A stretch of 64,000 bases of DNA from Dyella sp. M7H15-1 (GCF_004114615.1 NZ_CP035300.1:2294001-2358000), one strand, 5' to 3'; shown: positions 52,632-63,317, counted from the stretch's first letter. Numbers and translations are program-made. Notes: generated by a model not told the origin, from the sequence alone.

Positions 52632-54425
52632 TCAAAATCCCACGGCTTCTGGCGGCACCAGCACAATAACCGTCCAACCAGGCCGTGGCTCCAATACACG
52701 CCGCTCCACTGCCACACGCAGCACGTGTTTTTCATCCACCCCAAACAGCAGCAACGAATTTGAGCCATATTGCTCAACAAAATGCGGCCAGTCGAAGGTT
52801 GTGGTCAGCCCAGTGGATTTGATACGCCAACCGCGTATCAGTAACTCCGCAAATCGGGCATGTGTCATGCCCTCTTCAAACAGCGCGGGCACTAGCAAAC
52901 GATCGCTCAGCGCCTTGCGATGATTGGTATCCTGCGGTGCCAGGTTGCGTAGCCGATACACTTTCTCGCGCCCGAATTCTTGCTGATAGTGCAGACACGC
53001 CAGCGAATTGCGCTCGCGCTGCGTGCAAAGCCCCAGCATTTGCCCGATGCCGATCAGATCTAGATTGAGATCGGCATGCGCCGAAACCGGATTGCCATAG
53101 AACGTGCCAAAACCTTCCATTCGTGCACGACGAATACCGTCCCAATCATCATCTGCCAGCAATACATGAAAGCCAGCTTCCTTGAGGGCTCTCCCGATCG
53201 CACGAGCGACAGCATCGGAGCCGTAGATCAACACGCCATGTGGTTCCGGCTCGGCAACTTTCAACCAACGCGCCAGCGGGCGTGAGGTGGCGCTTTGCAG
53301 AATCACCGTACCGATGATGAGGATAAACACCAGCGGCACCAGCAGCTCACTGCCGGACACGCCAAGATGCGCCATGCGCAGCGAAAACAATGCGGAAACC
53401 GAAGCGGCCACAATTCCGCGCGGCGCCACCCATGAAATAAGTGCGCGTTCGCGCCAGGTCATGCTGCTGCCGATACTGGAGACGATCACGCTGATTGGAC
53501 GTACGACGAATTGCGCCGCCAGGAAGATGGCAATACCCGCCCACAAGGTTCCGGACGGTAAAGGCCAGCTCAATCGTGCCGCCAGCAGGATGAACAGCAT
53601 CGATACCAGCAATATGGTGAGATGCTCTTTGAAATCCAGGATGTCGTCGATATGCACATCGCGCATGTTGCACAAGGCTATGCCCATCACAGTAACTGCC
53701 AGCAAACCGGAGTCATGGGCAAACTCGTTTGACAGCGTAAACGACAGCAGCACCATGGCCAGTGCACCGAAGTTTTGCAGGTACTCGGGGATAAGCTGGC
53801 GGCGCAGAAAAAAAGCCAGCACCAGCGCCGCAATACCACCACAAGCAACACCGACAAGCACCGTGGTGAGGAACACGCCGATCGCGTGCCCCTGATGACG
53901 CGACACGATGGCTTCGTAGATCAACACGGCGAACAGCGCGCCGAGCGGATCGATCACGATGCCTTCCCAGCGCAAGGTATTGGCAATGCGCGCATTCGGC
54001 CGCAGGGTGCGCAGCATCGGCACGATGACGGTGGGGCCAGTCACGCAGGTTAGCGCACCAAAAAGCAGCGCCAGATCCCAGCCCATGCCGGCGAAGTAGT
54101 GCCCGGCAACGGCAAGCAGCAGCAAGGCTACCACGGCACCATAGCTGACCAACCCGCGCACGACATGGCTGATGCCCGACAATTCGTGGAAACGCAGCGT
54201 CAGACTACCTTCGAACAGGATCAGCGCGACCGAGAGCGAGACAATAGGAAACAACAACTGGCCAAGCAGCTTGTCTGGATCCAGCACATGGCTGACCGGC
54301 CCTAGCAGGATGCCGGCCAGCAACAGGAACAGAATGGCCGGAAGCTTTACTCGCCACGCCAGCCATTGTGCGAAGAATCCAATGGTTAGCATGCCAGCTA
54401 GCATCAGTCCAAGTTCGATACTCAT
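52632..54425 (-). CDS. Na+/H+ antiporter (CPA1) with cytoplasmic regulatory domain
   Basis: A 597-residue protein. About 12 hydrophobic segments (GLMLAGMLTIGFFAQWLAWR to VPLVFILIIGTVILQSATS) form the CPA1-type exchanger with the ion-site region GALTCVTGPTVIVPMLRTLR and SWVAPRGIVAASVSAL. A C-terminal soluble region of about 200 residues begins with GVLIYGSDAVARAIGRALKE, resembling a TrkA-N/RCK nucleotide-binding fold, so ligand regulation is likely. The exact cation is not deducible. Monocistronic. Confidence 0.88.
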   Translation of the reverse strand: MSIELGLMLAGMLTIGFFAQWLAWRVKLPAILFLLLAGILLGPVSHVLDPDKLLGQLLFPIVSLSVALILFEGSLTLRFHELSGISHVVRGLVSYGAVVALLLLAVAGHYFAGMGWDLALLFGALTCVTGPTVIVPMLRTLRPNARIANTLRWEGIVIDPLGALFAVLIYEAIVSRHQGHAIGVFLTTVLVGVACGGIAALVLAFFLRRQLIPEYLQNFGALAMVLLSFTLSNEFAHDSGLLAVTVMGIALCNMRDVHIDDILDFKEHLTILLVSMLFILLAARLSWPLPSGTLWAGIAIFLAAQFVVRPISVIVSSIGSSMTWRERALISWVAPRGIVAASVSALFSLRMAHLGVSGSELLVPLVFILIIGTVILQSATSRPLARWLKVAEPEPHGVLIYGSDAVARAIGRALKEAGFHVLLADDDWDGIRRARMEGFGTFYGNPVSAHADLNLDLIGIGQMLGLCTQRERNSLACLHYQQEFGREKVYRLRNLAPQDTNHRKALSDRLLVPALFEEGMTHARFAELLIRGWRIKSTGLTTTFDWPHFVEQYGSNSLLLFGVDEKHVLRVAVERRVLEPRPGWTVIVLVPPEAVGF

Positions 54426-54491
54426 GCGCGCACCCCTCGCGGCACATCCGGATGGCCGTTTTGTAACATAAACATAGGGGAAGGTTCGGGT

Positions 54492-56006
54492 CTAATCTGA
54501 GAGCAGGGACAAACGCCGGTACTGCAAGGACTCAGCCAGATGTTGGCGATCAAGCGCGGCAGCGCCGTTGTCTAGGTCGGCAATCGTACGGGCAACGCGC
54601 AGTGTCCGGTGGTAGGCACGTGCCGACAAACCTAATCGTTCGAGCGCGCCATCGAACCAGCGACGCTCGGCCGGGCCTAGCGCACAGTCGCGCTCCAACT
54701 CCCGAGTACTGATTTCGGCATTTGGTCGGCCGGCACGCGCAAGTGCATGCTGGCGCGCGCGGATGACGCGTGTGCGGATGGTGGCGGAATCTTCGTCCTG
54801 GGTGGTACGCGGGGAGCTTAATTCGCTTAGCGGCACGATGGGGACTTCCATGCACAGATCGATGCGATCCAGCAACGGCCCGGAAATACGCGAGCGGTAG
54901 CGCAAGACTTGGTCCGGCGTGCAGCGGCAGCGCTGACGAGTATCCCCTGCATATCCGCAGGGACAGGGATTCATGGCCGCAACAAGCTGGAACTGCGCGG
55001 GGAAGCTCAACTGGCGCGCCGCACGTGAAATAAGGATATGCCCAGATTCCATCGGCTCGCGTAGCACTTCCAGCACGTGACGGCTGAACTCGGGAAATTC
55101 GTCAAGGAACAGCACGCCGTTGTGCGCCAGTGAAATCTCGCCCGGCCTGGGCTGCGAGCCACCACCTACCAGCGCTGCGCCCGATGCTGTGTGATGCGGC
55201 GCACGAAAGGGGCGGCGTCGCCATTGCGCAGGGTCAACAGGCTGGCCGGCGACAGACATCACGGCGCAAGTTTCCAGCGCTTCGGACTCGGTCATTGGCG
55301 GCAAGATGCCTGGCAGTCGCTCGGCGAGCATGGTCTTGCCCGTGCCAGGCGGCCCCATCAGCAACAGGTGATGACCGCCTACTGCGGCAATTTCCAGCGC
55401 ACGGCGCGCTTGTAACTGACCACGTACATCGATCAGGTCGAGACTGGCGTTGTCACTGGTCAGGGTGAAGGATGAAGTGGGCTGCGGCAGTTCCTGCGCC
55501 CCCCGTAGCCAGCTGCAGACATCGGTGAGCGTGTCCGCCACGCGGACGTCGACCTCGGAAATCAGCGCAGCCTCATCGGCATTGGCTCGCGGCACGACCA
55601 CCCGTCGCCCGCGAGCCCTTGCCCTAAGCAAGGCGGGCAGCACCCCCGAAACCGGCCGCAGCTGGCCGGAAAGAGCCAGTTCGCCGAGGAATTCGCAATC
55701 GTCGAGCTTTTCGCGCGGTACCTGGTGACCAGCCGCCAGGATACCCAGGGCGATGGCCAGATCGAAACGACCGCCATCCTTGGGCAATTCGGCAGGGGCC
55801 AGATTCACCGTGACCTTGCGGTTGGGGTATTCGAATGCGGCGCTCTGGATGGCCACCCGCACGCGATCGCGCGCCTCGCGGACAGCCGCCTCGGGCAAAC
55901 CAACGATATGGGTACTGGGCAAACCACCAGAAAGATGCACTTCCACCATCACCTGTGGAGCTGCGACGCCCTCCTGGGCACGACTTAGCGTGACAGCCAA
56001 GCTCAT
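54492..56006 (-). CDS. comM: Mg-chelatase-like AAA+ helicase ComM/YifB
   Basis: A 504-residue hexameric AAA+ ATPase that promotes branch migration during natural transformation. The N-terminal Lon-like part (PSTHIVGLPEAAVREARDRV) is followed by Walker A LLLMGPPGTGKTMLAERLPG (about residue 215), RAPHHTASGAALVGGG, Walker B GVLFLDEFPEF and MNPCPCGY with the zinc-type Cys cluster (CPCGY ... RCRC). Full length. It ends 66 bp from the antiporter gene on the same strand. Confidence 0.94.
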   Translation of the reverse strand: MSLAVTLSRAQEGVAAPQVMVEVHLSGGLPSTHIVGLPEAAVREARDRVRVAIQSAAFEYPNRKVTVNLAPAELPKDGGRFDLAIALGILAAGHQVPREKLDDCEFLGELALSGQLRPVSGVLPALLRARARGRRVVVPRANADEAALISEVDVRVADTLTDVCSWLRGAQELPQPTSSFTLTSDNASLDLIDVRGQLQARRALEIAAVGGHHLLLMGPPGTGKTMLAERLPGILPPMTESEALETCAVMSVAGQPVDPAQWRRRPFRAPHHTASGAALVGGGSQPRPGEISLAHNGVLFLDEFPEFSRHVLEVLREPMESGHILISRAARQLSFPAQFQLVAAMNPCPCGYAGDTRQRCRCTPDQVLRYRSRISGPLLDRIDLCMEVPIVPLSELSSPRTTQDEDSATIRTRVIRARQHALARAGRPNAEISTRELERDCALGPAERRWFDGALERLGLSARAYHRTLRVARTIADLDNGAAALDRQHLAESLQYRRLSLLSD

Positions 56007-56152
56007 CTGGAACGGGGACGTTGCATGCCAACGGAGTCGCTGAGTGATCGGTCCATCGCGCGACTCCCTGGCAATCAGTGCGGAAGAAAAACGGCCGCCC
56101 CCGACTCCTTGGGGTGATGGTGACGAATCGGGGGCGGCTACCGGAACTGGGG

Positions 56153-56410
56153 CTATGCCCCTTGAGGTGGCGCGCCAGCCTCCAACTCCGCTACGCGCCT
56201 CTCGAGTTCCTCAACCCGGGCGCAGGTTCGCGCCAATACCTGGGTCTGAACGTCGAACTCCTCTCGGGTAACTAGCTCGAGATGGCGCAGTCCCTGCGCC
56301 AGGATATCGCGAAAATTGGCGCGCAGATCCTTGTGCGCGTCTGCCAGCCCTGGCGGTACCAACGAAACAAGTCGAAGGGCAATTTGATCGATATCCTGCC
56401 TCCCCATCAT
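56153..56410 (-). CDS. ubiK: Ubiquinone biosynthesis accessory factor UbiK (BMFP)
   Basis: An 85-residue protein of the YqiC/UbiK family, the partner of UbiJ. N-terminal amphipathic part DIDQIALRLVSLVPPGLADA, then LRANFRDILAQGLRHLELVT, and a C-terminal coiled coil EFDVQTQVLARTCARVEELE. The ATG at 56410 follows AGGTG by six bases and is better than the GTG at 56419. It lies upstream of comM on the same strand. Confidence 0.9.
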   Translation of the reverse strand: MMGRQDIDQIALRLVSLVPPGLADAHKDLRANFRDILAQGLRHLELVTREEFDVQTQVLARTCARVEELERRVAELEAGAPPQGA

Positions 56411-56580
56411 GGTAGGCACCTCGAACTCGTCGAATGGAAGTCTATGAAGAATCTAAAAAGGGGCGCCATCGGTAAAATCCATCAAAATATGCAGGCATAT
56501 TCCTACAAAAGTGGGACAGGCTGCTTTCAGCTAGGCAGAATGTATGCTGCGCATCGCAAAACCAGGCCATTTGGGTCTGA

Positions 56581-56931
<351 letters not shown>

Positions 56932-57067
56932 GTCACACGGACTCTACGCAACAAACGCTGGTGATGAATGAGCATGCCTGCGAAATAGCAGATGCTGAGG
57001 TGAGGTGCCATGCTTGCTACGCGTAGCGTGAGAATGTCACTGGCAGCTTAGCAACTAACTGGCCCGA

Positions 57068-57090
57068 TGACAGGCGACTGACGCTTGTCA
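57068..57090. terminator. Imperfect hairpin between glnB and gpmA
   Basis: TGACAGGCG and CGCTTGTCA pair with one mismatch over a 5-nt loop between convergent genes. No T-tract is evident, so this is a weak candidate. Confidence 0.3.
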
Positions 57091-57106
57091 TGCATTTCGT
57101 ACGGGA

Positions 57107-57850
57107 TTACTTGGCCTTACCCTGATTGGCCACCGCAGCCATTTTCGCTGCAATGGCAGCGGCATCACCCAGATAATAATGGCGCAGCGGCTTGAGCTTA
57201 TCGTCGAATTCGTAAACCAGTGGTACACCGTTAGGAATGTTGAGCTCGACGATGTCCTCATCAGAAATACCATCAAGGTATTTCACCAGTGCGCGGATCG
57301 AATTGCCGTGCGCGACCAGCAGTACGCGCTGACCAGCGCTGATTACCGGTGCTAGCACCTCATTCCAGTACGGCATGACGCGGGCCACCGTATCTTTTAG
57401 GCATTCGGTATCCGGAATCAGCTTGGGATCGAGTTCGGCGTAGCGCGGATCGCGCAATGAAGGGTTTGCATCACACCCCAATGCCGGCGGAGGAATGTCA
57501 TAGCTGCGGCGCCAGACCTTCACCTGATCCTCGCCGTATTTCGCAGCCGTTTCGGCCTTGTTGAGACCGGTCAGGGCGCCGTAATGACGCTCGTTGAGAC
57601 GCCACTCGGTCACCACCGGAATCCACATCAGATCCATCGCATCCTGCACATGCCACAGAGTGCGTACGGCGCGCTTGAGCACCGAGGTATGCGCCACATC
57701 GAACTGATAGCCATCCTGGACCAACAGCTCACCAGCCTCACAGGCCTCTGCCGCCCCCTGTTCAGTGATATCGACGTCGGCCCAGCCGCTGAAGCGGTTT
57801 TCGAGGTTCCACTGGGATTGGCCGTGACGGATCAATACGAGCTTGTGCAT
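57107..57850 (-). CDS. gpmA: 2,3-bisphosphoglycerate-dependent phosphoglycerate mutase
   Basis: A 247-residue glycolytic mutase of the histidine-phosphatase fold. [20 protein letters not shown] has the phospho-acceptor His (residue 9-11 region), [16 protein letters not shown] the substrate loop, and [20 protein letters not shown] the second catalytic His. Length and order match the bacterial dPGM family. It also serves the lower part of the Entner-Doudoroff route encoded at the window start. Confidence 0.96.
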   Translation of the reverse strand: MHKLVLIRHGQSQWNLENRFSGWADVDITEQGAAEACEAGELLVQDGYQFDVAHTSVLKRAVRTLWHVQDAMDLMWIPVVTEWRLNERHYGALTGLNKAETAAKYGEDQVKVWRRSYDIPPPALGCDANPSLRDPRYAELDPKLIPDTECLKDTVARVMPYWNEVLAPVISAGQRVLLVAHGNSIRALVKYLDGISDEDIVELNIPNGVPLVYEFDDKLKPLRHYYLGDAAAIAAKMAAVANQGKAK

Positions 57851-57982
57851 GGAGTCGGTTCAATGAAAGACGGGATAAGTGCGGAATGGTGAGGCCCCAC
57901 CCTACCCCCGTCAATTCCCGATCCTGTCGAAACCTTCCATGGTGCAAATCCATCCATGTCATGCCGCTTTTGCGAAACGGAT

Positions 57983-58897
<915 letters not shown>

Positions 58898-59044
58898 CTA
58901 TCAGCATAAAATGTTCGTAGAGAGCTTAACAAGGTCACATTCGCATGAAGATGCAGTGACGTGTCACGTATAGCGTGAACACCAGCCACTGCGGGTTTGA
59001 GACGCCATCTAGGCAAGCCCCAGAGTCATCGCTAGGCTCATGAC

Positions 59045-59383
59045 ATGCGTGTGACATCTTTCCCTCTCGCAGTCACGGCCTATACAGCCACTTCCGCATT
59101 GGGCCGTGGCCTAGACGCCCATTTACAGGCACTTCGACAGCAGCAGAGTGGACTCCATCCTAACGCTACCATTTCCACCGCATGCTCTTCCAGTGCGTTG
59201 GCCACGGCTGCGGATCCCCCTAGACATTCGCTGCTACCGGCTGCCTGTGACACCTGGATACGCATCAATCCATCTGCAGCTTGCCTGCCGCTACTGGCCA
59301 TGCTTGCCAAGGGTGGAGGTGAATGCATATTGGCAGCTTCCGAAAGACTGGGCCTGCGAGTAAAGATGGAGGGCATTGCGTGA
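59045..59383 (+). pseudogene. Ketoacyl-ACP synthase remnant with large internal deletion
   Basis: The frame begins like the FabF-type synthases of aryl-polyene/xanthomonadin clusters (PLAVTAYTATSALGRGLDAH then LQALRQQQSGLHPN) and jumps directly to ATISTACSSSALATAAD, the active-site Cys region that normally lies about 130 residues further on. After that the similarity ends. The stop overlaps the next gene's GTG start. It may still be translated as a leader coupled to the glycosyltransferase. Confidence 0.6.
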
Positions 59384-60144
59384 ACGACGTGCCGCGCTGG
59401 TGTGTGCTGATTCCTTGCCTCAATGAGGAAAAGGCAATTGGTCACGTAGTGAAATCAGCCCTGGGGCTTGGCGTTCCGGTGATCGTCATCGATGACGGCT
59501 CGAATGATCGTACACCTGCGATCATCCGCACATTGCCAGTGACTTTTCTGCGCCATTGCCGACGGCAAGGCAAGGGTGAAGCATTGCGCACGGGTTTTCG
59601 CGAAGCCTTACGCCAGGGATTCGACGCTGTCGTGACCATGGATGGCGACGGCCAGCACTTAGCCGAAGACATTCCACGCCTGGTCGATGTCGGCAAGCGC
59701 TATCCGAATCACATCGTCATTGGCGCGCGCCTGCTGCAGCGCGAACAGCAGCCGAAGGGCCGTCGTCGTGCAAACGCCTTTGCCGACTGGGGTATCTCCT
59801 GGGCCTGCGCGCAACCGGTAGCCGATACCCAAAGTGGTCAGCGCTGGTATCCGCGCAGTGCGCTGGATCTGGTGGAGTTGAACGCCGAGAATTTCGTGTT
59901 TGAAGCCGCTGTACTCATCGCGGCGTCACGCGAAAAGGGACTCGGGATTGTCTCGATCCCGATCGCTTCGCGCTATGAAGGCTTGTTCCGGCTCAGCCAT
60001 TTCAACCCCGTGCGCGATGTGTTGCGCATTACGATATACACCGTCGGTCGGGTCTTTCATTACGGCAGTATCTTTGCCAGCTATAACCGCTCGCGCGCCC
60101 AGCCGCTGGTGATTGACGATAGCTATTCACAACGTACCACCTAG
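59380..60144 (+). CDS. Family 2 glycosyltransferase
   Basis: A 254-residue GT-A fold enzyme. CVLIPCLNEEKAIGHVVKSA is the nucleotide-sugar N-terminus, VIVIDDGSNDRTPAIIR and VVTMDGDGQHLAEDIPRLVD (DxD-like DGDGQH) the catalytic core, and QSGQRWYPRSALDLVELNAE the acceptor side. It is of the dolichol-phosphate mannosyltransferase-like group found in xanthomonadin/aryl-polyene loci. Start is GTG at 59380 because GGAGGG lies 6 bp upstream; the in-frame ATG at 59323 has no such site. The acceptor is unknown. Confidence 0.8.
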   Translation: MNDVPRWCVLIPCLNEEKAIGHVVKSALGLGVPVIVIDDGSNDRTPAIIRTLPVTFLRHCRRQGKGEALRTGFREALRQGFDAVVTMDGDGQHLAEDIPRLVDVGKRYPNHIVIGARLLQREQQPKGRRRANAFADWGISWACAQPVADTQSGQRWYPRSALDLVELNAENFVFEAAVLIAASREKGLGIVSIPIASRYEGLFRLSHFNPVRDVLRITIYTVGRVFHYGSIFASYNRSRAQPLVIDDSYSQRTT

Positions 60145-60148
60145 GGCG

Positions 60149-60589
60149 TCAACATCCACTGTACATCACAGCGACGCGCCCGGATGCAAGCGTTTGCCCG
60201 CACTGATCGACCCTGAAGGCATACTGCGCGCCGCGTGCGTCAGCAAACAAGCATTCCGCAAAAACATCCAGTCGACCCTTTGAAAGATCGACGTATTCGA
60301 TGGTCAACCGCACGTCACGGAGACTGACGAGCCGGCCTGATCGCACGCGGCTTTCATCGGCATCCGTTGCCAGCAAGGCAGCATGAACGGCCGAAGCCTG
60401 AGCGCCGTATTCCGCCAAGTGCACCGCGTGCAACTTCCTGGCATCGCGCAAGGGATGATCATGCGGACCATGCCTTTCAGCGATGGCGTGCACGGCCTTA
60501 TCGCTCCAGTCCATCACGCGATCGAGCAAGCGCATGTCTCCGGCATGCGGAATCAGCTCGGACCAATGTGGCTGCACCAGTGTGCTCAC
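60149..60589 (-). CDS. Hot-dog fold 3-hydroxyacyl-ACP dehydratase-like protein
   Basis: A 146-residue protein resembling the FabZ/ApeP-type dehydratases of aryl-polyene clusters: ELIPHAGDMRLLDRVMDWSD at the N-terminus, HAVHLAEYGAQASAVHAALL with the hot-dog helix, and VSLRDVRLTIEYVDLSKGRL. It would act on the growing polyene chain on the ACP. It ends convergent with the glycosyltransferase, 4 bp apart. Its start overlaps the stop of the next gene upstream (60586-60589). Confidence 0.75.
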   Translation of the reverse strand: MSTLVQPHWSELIPHAGDMRLLDRVMDWSDKAVHAIAERHGPHDHPLRDARKLHAVHLAEYGAQASAVHAALLATDADESRVRSGRLVSLRDVRLTIEYVDLSKGRLDVFAECLFADARGAQYAFRVDQCGQTLASGRVAVMYSGC

Positions 60590-61530
60590 GACTCAGGCAC
60601 TGTGTTTGCACGTGGCAGCGCGACCTGCGCTTCGTCCTGCCGCCAGAAGTCGTAAAAGTTGAACCAGTTGTACGGCTCAAGGCGCGCGTAGTGCTCAAGA
60701 CGCTGTGCGTAACGCTGAAGCACCACGTCGAGCGCATGATGTCGGCCATCCCGCGGAATCTCCACGCGCTCGGCAAACAGCTCGAAGCTGAGTGCGTAGC
60801 GGCGCCCCCCGCGATAAAGGCCAAAACAAAGCACTACAGGTACCTGCAGTGTATTGGCAAGCAGCCAGGGCCCGATAGGAAACGGCGCGGGTTTCCCGAG
60901 GAAGTCCGCCTTGCGCAGGACTTCGTGCGCGCGGCCTCGATCAGCCAGCAAGGCCACCATGCCACCGGCCTGGCACGTCTCTGCCACGGCAAGCGTGATG
61001 GCGGCACCGCCACGCGAAACATCAATCACCGCTTCACCTACTTTGGGGGCAAGTGCTTCGAACAACTCGGTCATCGCCGGCGTCTTCTGCTTGTCCAACA
61101 AGACGCGTAGCGGCACTTCCGGGCTACGCCCGCTGAGTGCGCGCAATACTTCGAAACTGCCTTGGTGCGAGCCGACCAGCAATACACCGCAACCTTGCGC
61201 GACGCATTGCTGAAGCTGCTCAAGCCCGTGGACTTCAATATCGAAACCCTGCTCACCCCCTGCCAGCAGATAAATGCGGTCCGCCATGGTCACGGCAAAA
61301 CAATGCAGGTGCTTGAGTACCTGCCAGATCGAAGCTGGTCGGCCAAACAAGCGCGTAAGATAGTCGCGCGATGCGCGACGCTCCGGCCCACGCTTCAGGA
61401 AGTAGTAGAGCGTGATCGGGTAAAGGCACCACTGGATGAATCCACGACCGCAACGCAGGGCGACACTCATTAACAGGCCGATGGAAGCCCGGCTACCACC
61501 TTCGCGTTGTGCTTGCCAATGCGTGCTCAT
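60586..61530 (-). CDS. LpxL/HtrB-like acyltransferase of the polyene locus
   Basis: A 314-residue acyltransferase. YPITLYYFLKRGPERRASRD at the N-terminus, VLLVGSHQGSFEVLRALSGR with an HX4E-type box (SHQGSFE) and GGMVALLADRGRA place it among lipid A-type acyltransferases; such proteins occur in aryl-polyene/xanthomonadin clusters and are thought to attach the polyene to a lipid. Overlaps both neighbours by four bases (ATGA), so it is part of one coupled unit. Confidence 0.8.
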   Translation of the reverse strand: MSTHWQAQREGGSRASIGLLMSVALRCGRGFIQWCLYPITLYYFLKRGPERRASRDYLTRLFGRPASIWQVLKHLHCFAVTMADRIYLLAGGEQGFDIEVHGLEQLQQCVAQGCGVLLVGSHQGSFEVLRALSGRSPEVPLRVLLDKQKTPAMTELFEALAPKVGEAVIDVSRGGAAITLAVAETCQAGGMVALLADRGRAHEVLRKADFLGKPAPFPIGPWLLANTLQVPVVLCFGLYRGGRRYALSFELFAERVEIPRDGRHHALDVVLQRYAQRLEHYARLEPYNWFNFYDFWRQDEAQVALPRANTVPES

Positions 61531-61886
61531 ACCACGCCCTCGATCAGACCACGCGACAACACCTGACCATCACTCAAGATCTCAAAACGAATACGCCCAG
61601 CATTTTCGTCCAGTATCAGCTCCGCCCGTTCACCCGGATGCAACGGCGCCATGAACTTGGCTTCCAGCACGCGGACAAGGCGTTGGTCGCGCCAGGCACG
61701 CAAGGCCTTGGCGACATACTCCAGCAACACGACGCCAGGCACCAACGGCTGGCCTGGGAAATGTCCGGGCAGGCATGGGTGTTCCGGAGATACGCAGAGC
61801 ACCGTTCGATAGCGGCTGTCGCTCACCTTGTGCTGGTCCACGTGAAGATACCGGTGGGGATACGCTGCTGATGATGCTGAGGACAC
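61527..61886 (-). CDS. Short FabA/FabZ-like hot-dog protein
   Basis: A 119-residue protein with the FabZ-type pattern HPCLPGHFPGQPLVPGVVLL (the HxxxxGHFPxxPxxPG motif), giving the catalytic His of a 3-hydroxyacyl-ACP dehydratase. YVAKALRAWRDQRLVRVLEA and KFMAPLHPGERAELI follow. It is shorter than FabZ and is likely another dehydratase of the polyene pathway. The stop overlaps the acyltransferase start. Confidence 0.78.
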   Translation of the reverse strand: MSSASSAAYPHRYLHVDQHKVSDSRYRTVLCVSPEHPCLPGHFPGQPLVPGVVLLEYVAKALRAWRDQRLVRVLEAKFMAPLHPGERAELILDENAGRIRFEILSDGQVLSRGLIEGVV

Positions 61887-61914
61887 CTGTCACGGGCCTT
61901 AAGGCAACGCAGAA

Positions 61915-62202
61915 TCAGACGGTTCGCTCCTGTTCGATATGCGCGGACAGCATCTGCAAGTTGCTGAAAATGCGCTGGTTGTCCGGATGATCTGAACGTA
62001 GTTGCATGCCGTAGCGCTTGGAGACAGCAAGGGCGATTTCCAGGGCATCAATCGAATCCAGCCCCAACTCGCCACCGAACAACGGCGCTTGCGGATCGAT
62101 CTGCGCGGGATCGACCGTCTCCAGGTTGAGGGCGTCCACGATCAGGATGGCCAGTTCGTGTTCGGCGGCGGTCTGCATGGGCATGGGCATGGGCATGGGC
62201 AT
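61915..62202 (-). CDS. Acyl carrier protein of the xanthomonadin/polyene locus
   Basis: A small ACP. ELAILIVDALNLETVDPAQI leads to GGELGLDSIDALEIALAVSK, where DSID is the phosphopantetheine attachment site (Ser). The start is uncertain: five in-frame ATGs occur in a (GGGCAT) hexanucleotide repeat at 62174-62203, giving M-P repeats; the ACP proper begins at MQTAAEHELA (62178). I use the first of these (62202). It is divergent from xanB2, the position occupied by the ACP gene (xanC) in Xanthomonas. Confidence 0.78.
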   Translation of the reverse strand: MPMPMPMPMQTAAEHELAILIVDALNLETVDPAQIDPQAPLFGGELGLDSIDALEIALAVSKRYGMQLRSDHPDNQRIFSNLQMLSAHIEQERTV

Positions 62203-62203
62203 G
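62174..62203. repeat. Hexanucleotide repeat at the ACP translation start
   Basis: GCATGG is repeated four times, followed by GCATGC (62176-62203 region). On the minus strand each unit provides an ATG and CCC. Slippage would add or remove Met-Pro pairs and would shift the distance to the ribosome-binding site without changing the frame. Confidence 0.8.
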
Positions 62204-62293
62204 CGCGTTTCGGTGCTCCGGCTTGCATGGCCAACCCCGGCTGGGGCGGCCGTCCAGTGTAACATAGGGTCCATATGGTCCCCGGTTACAAGC

Positions 62294-63286
62294 ATGGCTC
62301 AGGCAAGCGAAAATCTGCAGGTCCAGACAGGCCTGATGCGCAGTCCACGCGTCACCTACCGGATGGCCAATCCACAGGCACCGCTGGCCGAACCTGGCAC
62401 CCTGGCCGCCTTCGGATTTGGTTCCGGAGCGCCCGACTGTAGCGACCCACGCTGGCTGCAAGTCGCCCTCGAGTGCTTCGATGCCCCCGCTCCATTTGAG
62501 CTGTGGCAGGTAGACGGCGAAGTCATCTGCGGCCGCCAGGACGCCGTGCGCTGGTCCGCCGGTGGCGGTTGGCTGTTCGTCGCCATCGAGCTGGACGAGC
62601 GTGATTTCGACGATCCCGAAACCACCGCGCGCCAGGCTTATGCGACGCTGCGTCAATTCATGCAGACACGCAACGAACGCTGTGTGTTGCGCATCTGGAA
62701 TTACATCAGCGATATCAACGATGGCGAAGGGGACGCGGAGCGCTACAGGCAGTTCTGCGACGGCCGCGCCGCAGGCCTCGGTGACTTCTTCACGAATGGT
62801 TTTCCAGCCGCCACGGCAATCGGTCATCACCAGCGCAGGCACCTGCTGCAGATCTACTTGCTGGCAAGTACTGAAGCTGGACTGGCTATCGAGAATCCAC
62901 GCCAAGTGAGTGCTTGGCGCTATCCGCGTCAGTATGGCCGCACGTCACCTGGCTTTGCGCGAGCCATGCTGATGCCCGCTCGTGATGCCCTGGCAATTTC
63001 CGGCACCGCGGCCGTGGTAGGCCATGCATCGGCGCACGAAGGTGATCTGGAAGCACAGCTCAACGAGACGCTGACCAATCTGGAAGCATTGCTCGCAACG
63101 GCGGACATGCCAGCCGGCTTCGATACCCATTCACCACTCAAGGCATATGTGCGCCATACCGTCGATGCGCCACGCGTGCGCGACATCCTGCATCAACGTC
63201 TGCCGGGAGTGCCGGTGCTGCTTATGCACGGCGACGTTTGCCGTCGCGAGCTGCTGGTGGAAATCGACGGCTGGCGCTTTGTCTGA
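62294..63286 (+). CDS. xanB2: Chorismatase XanB2 (3-/4-hydroxybenzoate synthase)
   Basis: A 330-residue chorismatase (Hyg5/FkbO/XanB2 group). FGFGSGAPDCSDPRWLQVAL at the N-terminus, LRIWNYISDINDGEGDAERY and RQFCDGRAAGLGDF in the middle, and ARAMLMPARDALAISGTAAV with VVGHASAHEGDLEAQLNETL near the end are the family landmarks. It cleaves chorismate to 3-hydroxybenzoate and 4-hydroxybenzoate, used for xanthomonadin and ubiquinone synthesis in Xanthomonas. The ATG at 62294 (MAQASENLQV) is chosen over upstream in-frame ATGs, which would run through the divergent ACP start. Confidence 0.93.
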   Translation: MAQASENLQVQTGLMRSPRVTYRMANPQAPLAEPGTLAAFGFGSGAPDCSDPRWLQVALECFDAPAPFELWQVDGEVICGRQDAVRWSAGGGWLFVAIELDERDFDDPETTARQAYATLRQFMQTRNERCVLRIWNYISDINDGEGDAERYRQFCDGRAAGLGDFFTNGFPAATAIGHHQRRHLLQIYLLASTEAGLAIENPRQVSAWRYPRQYGRTSPGFARAMLMPARDALAISGTAAVVGHASAHEGDLEAQLNETLTNLEALLATADMPAGFDTHSPLKAYVRHTVDAPRVRDILHQRLPGVPVLLMHGDVCRRELLVEIDGWRFV

Positions 63287-63317
63287 AAACGTGGCTTGAT
63301 CAGCGTGTCGACGTCGC

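Noticed and set aside
56511-56525. Sigma-54-like GTGGGACAGGCTGCT upstream of glnB
   Set aside because: The GG and GC dinucleotides are 9-10 bp apart instead of the required 12, so it cannot be a -24/-12 promoter.
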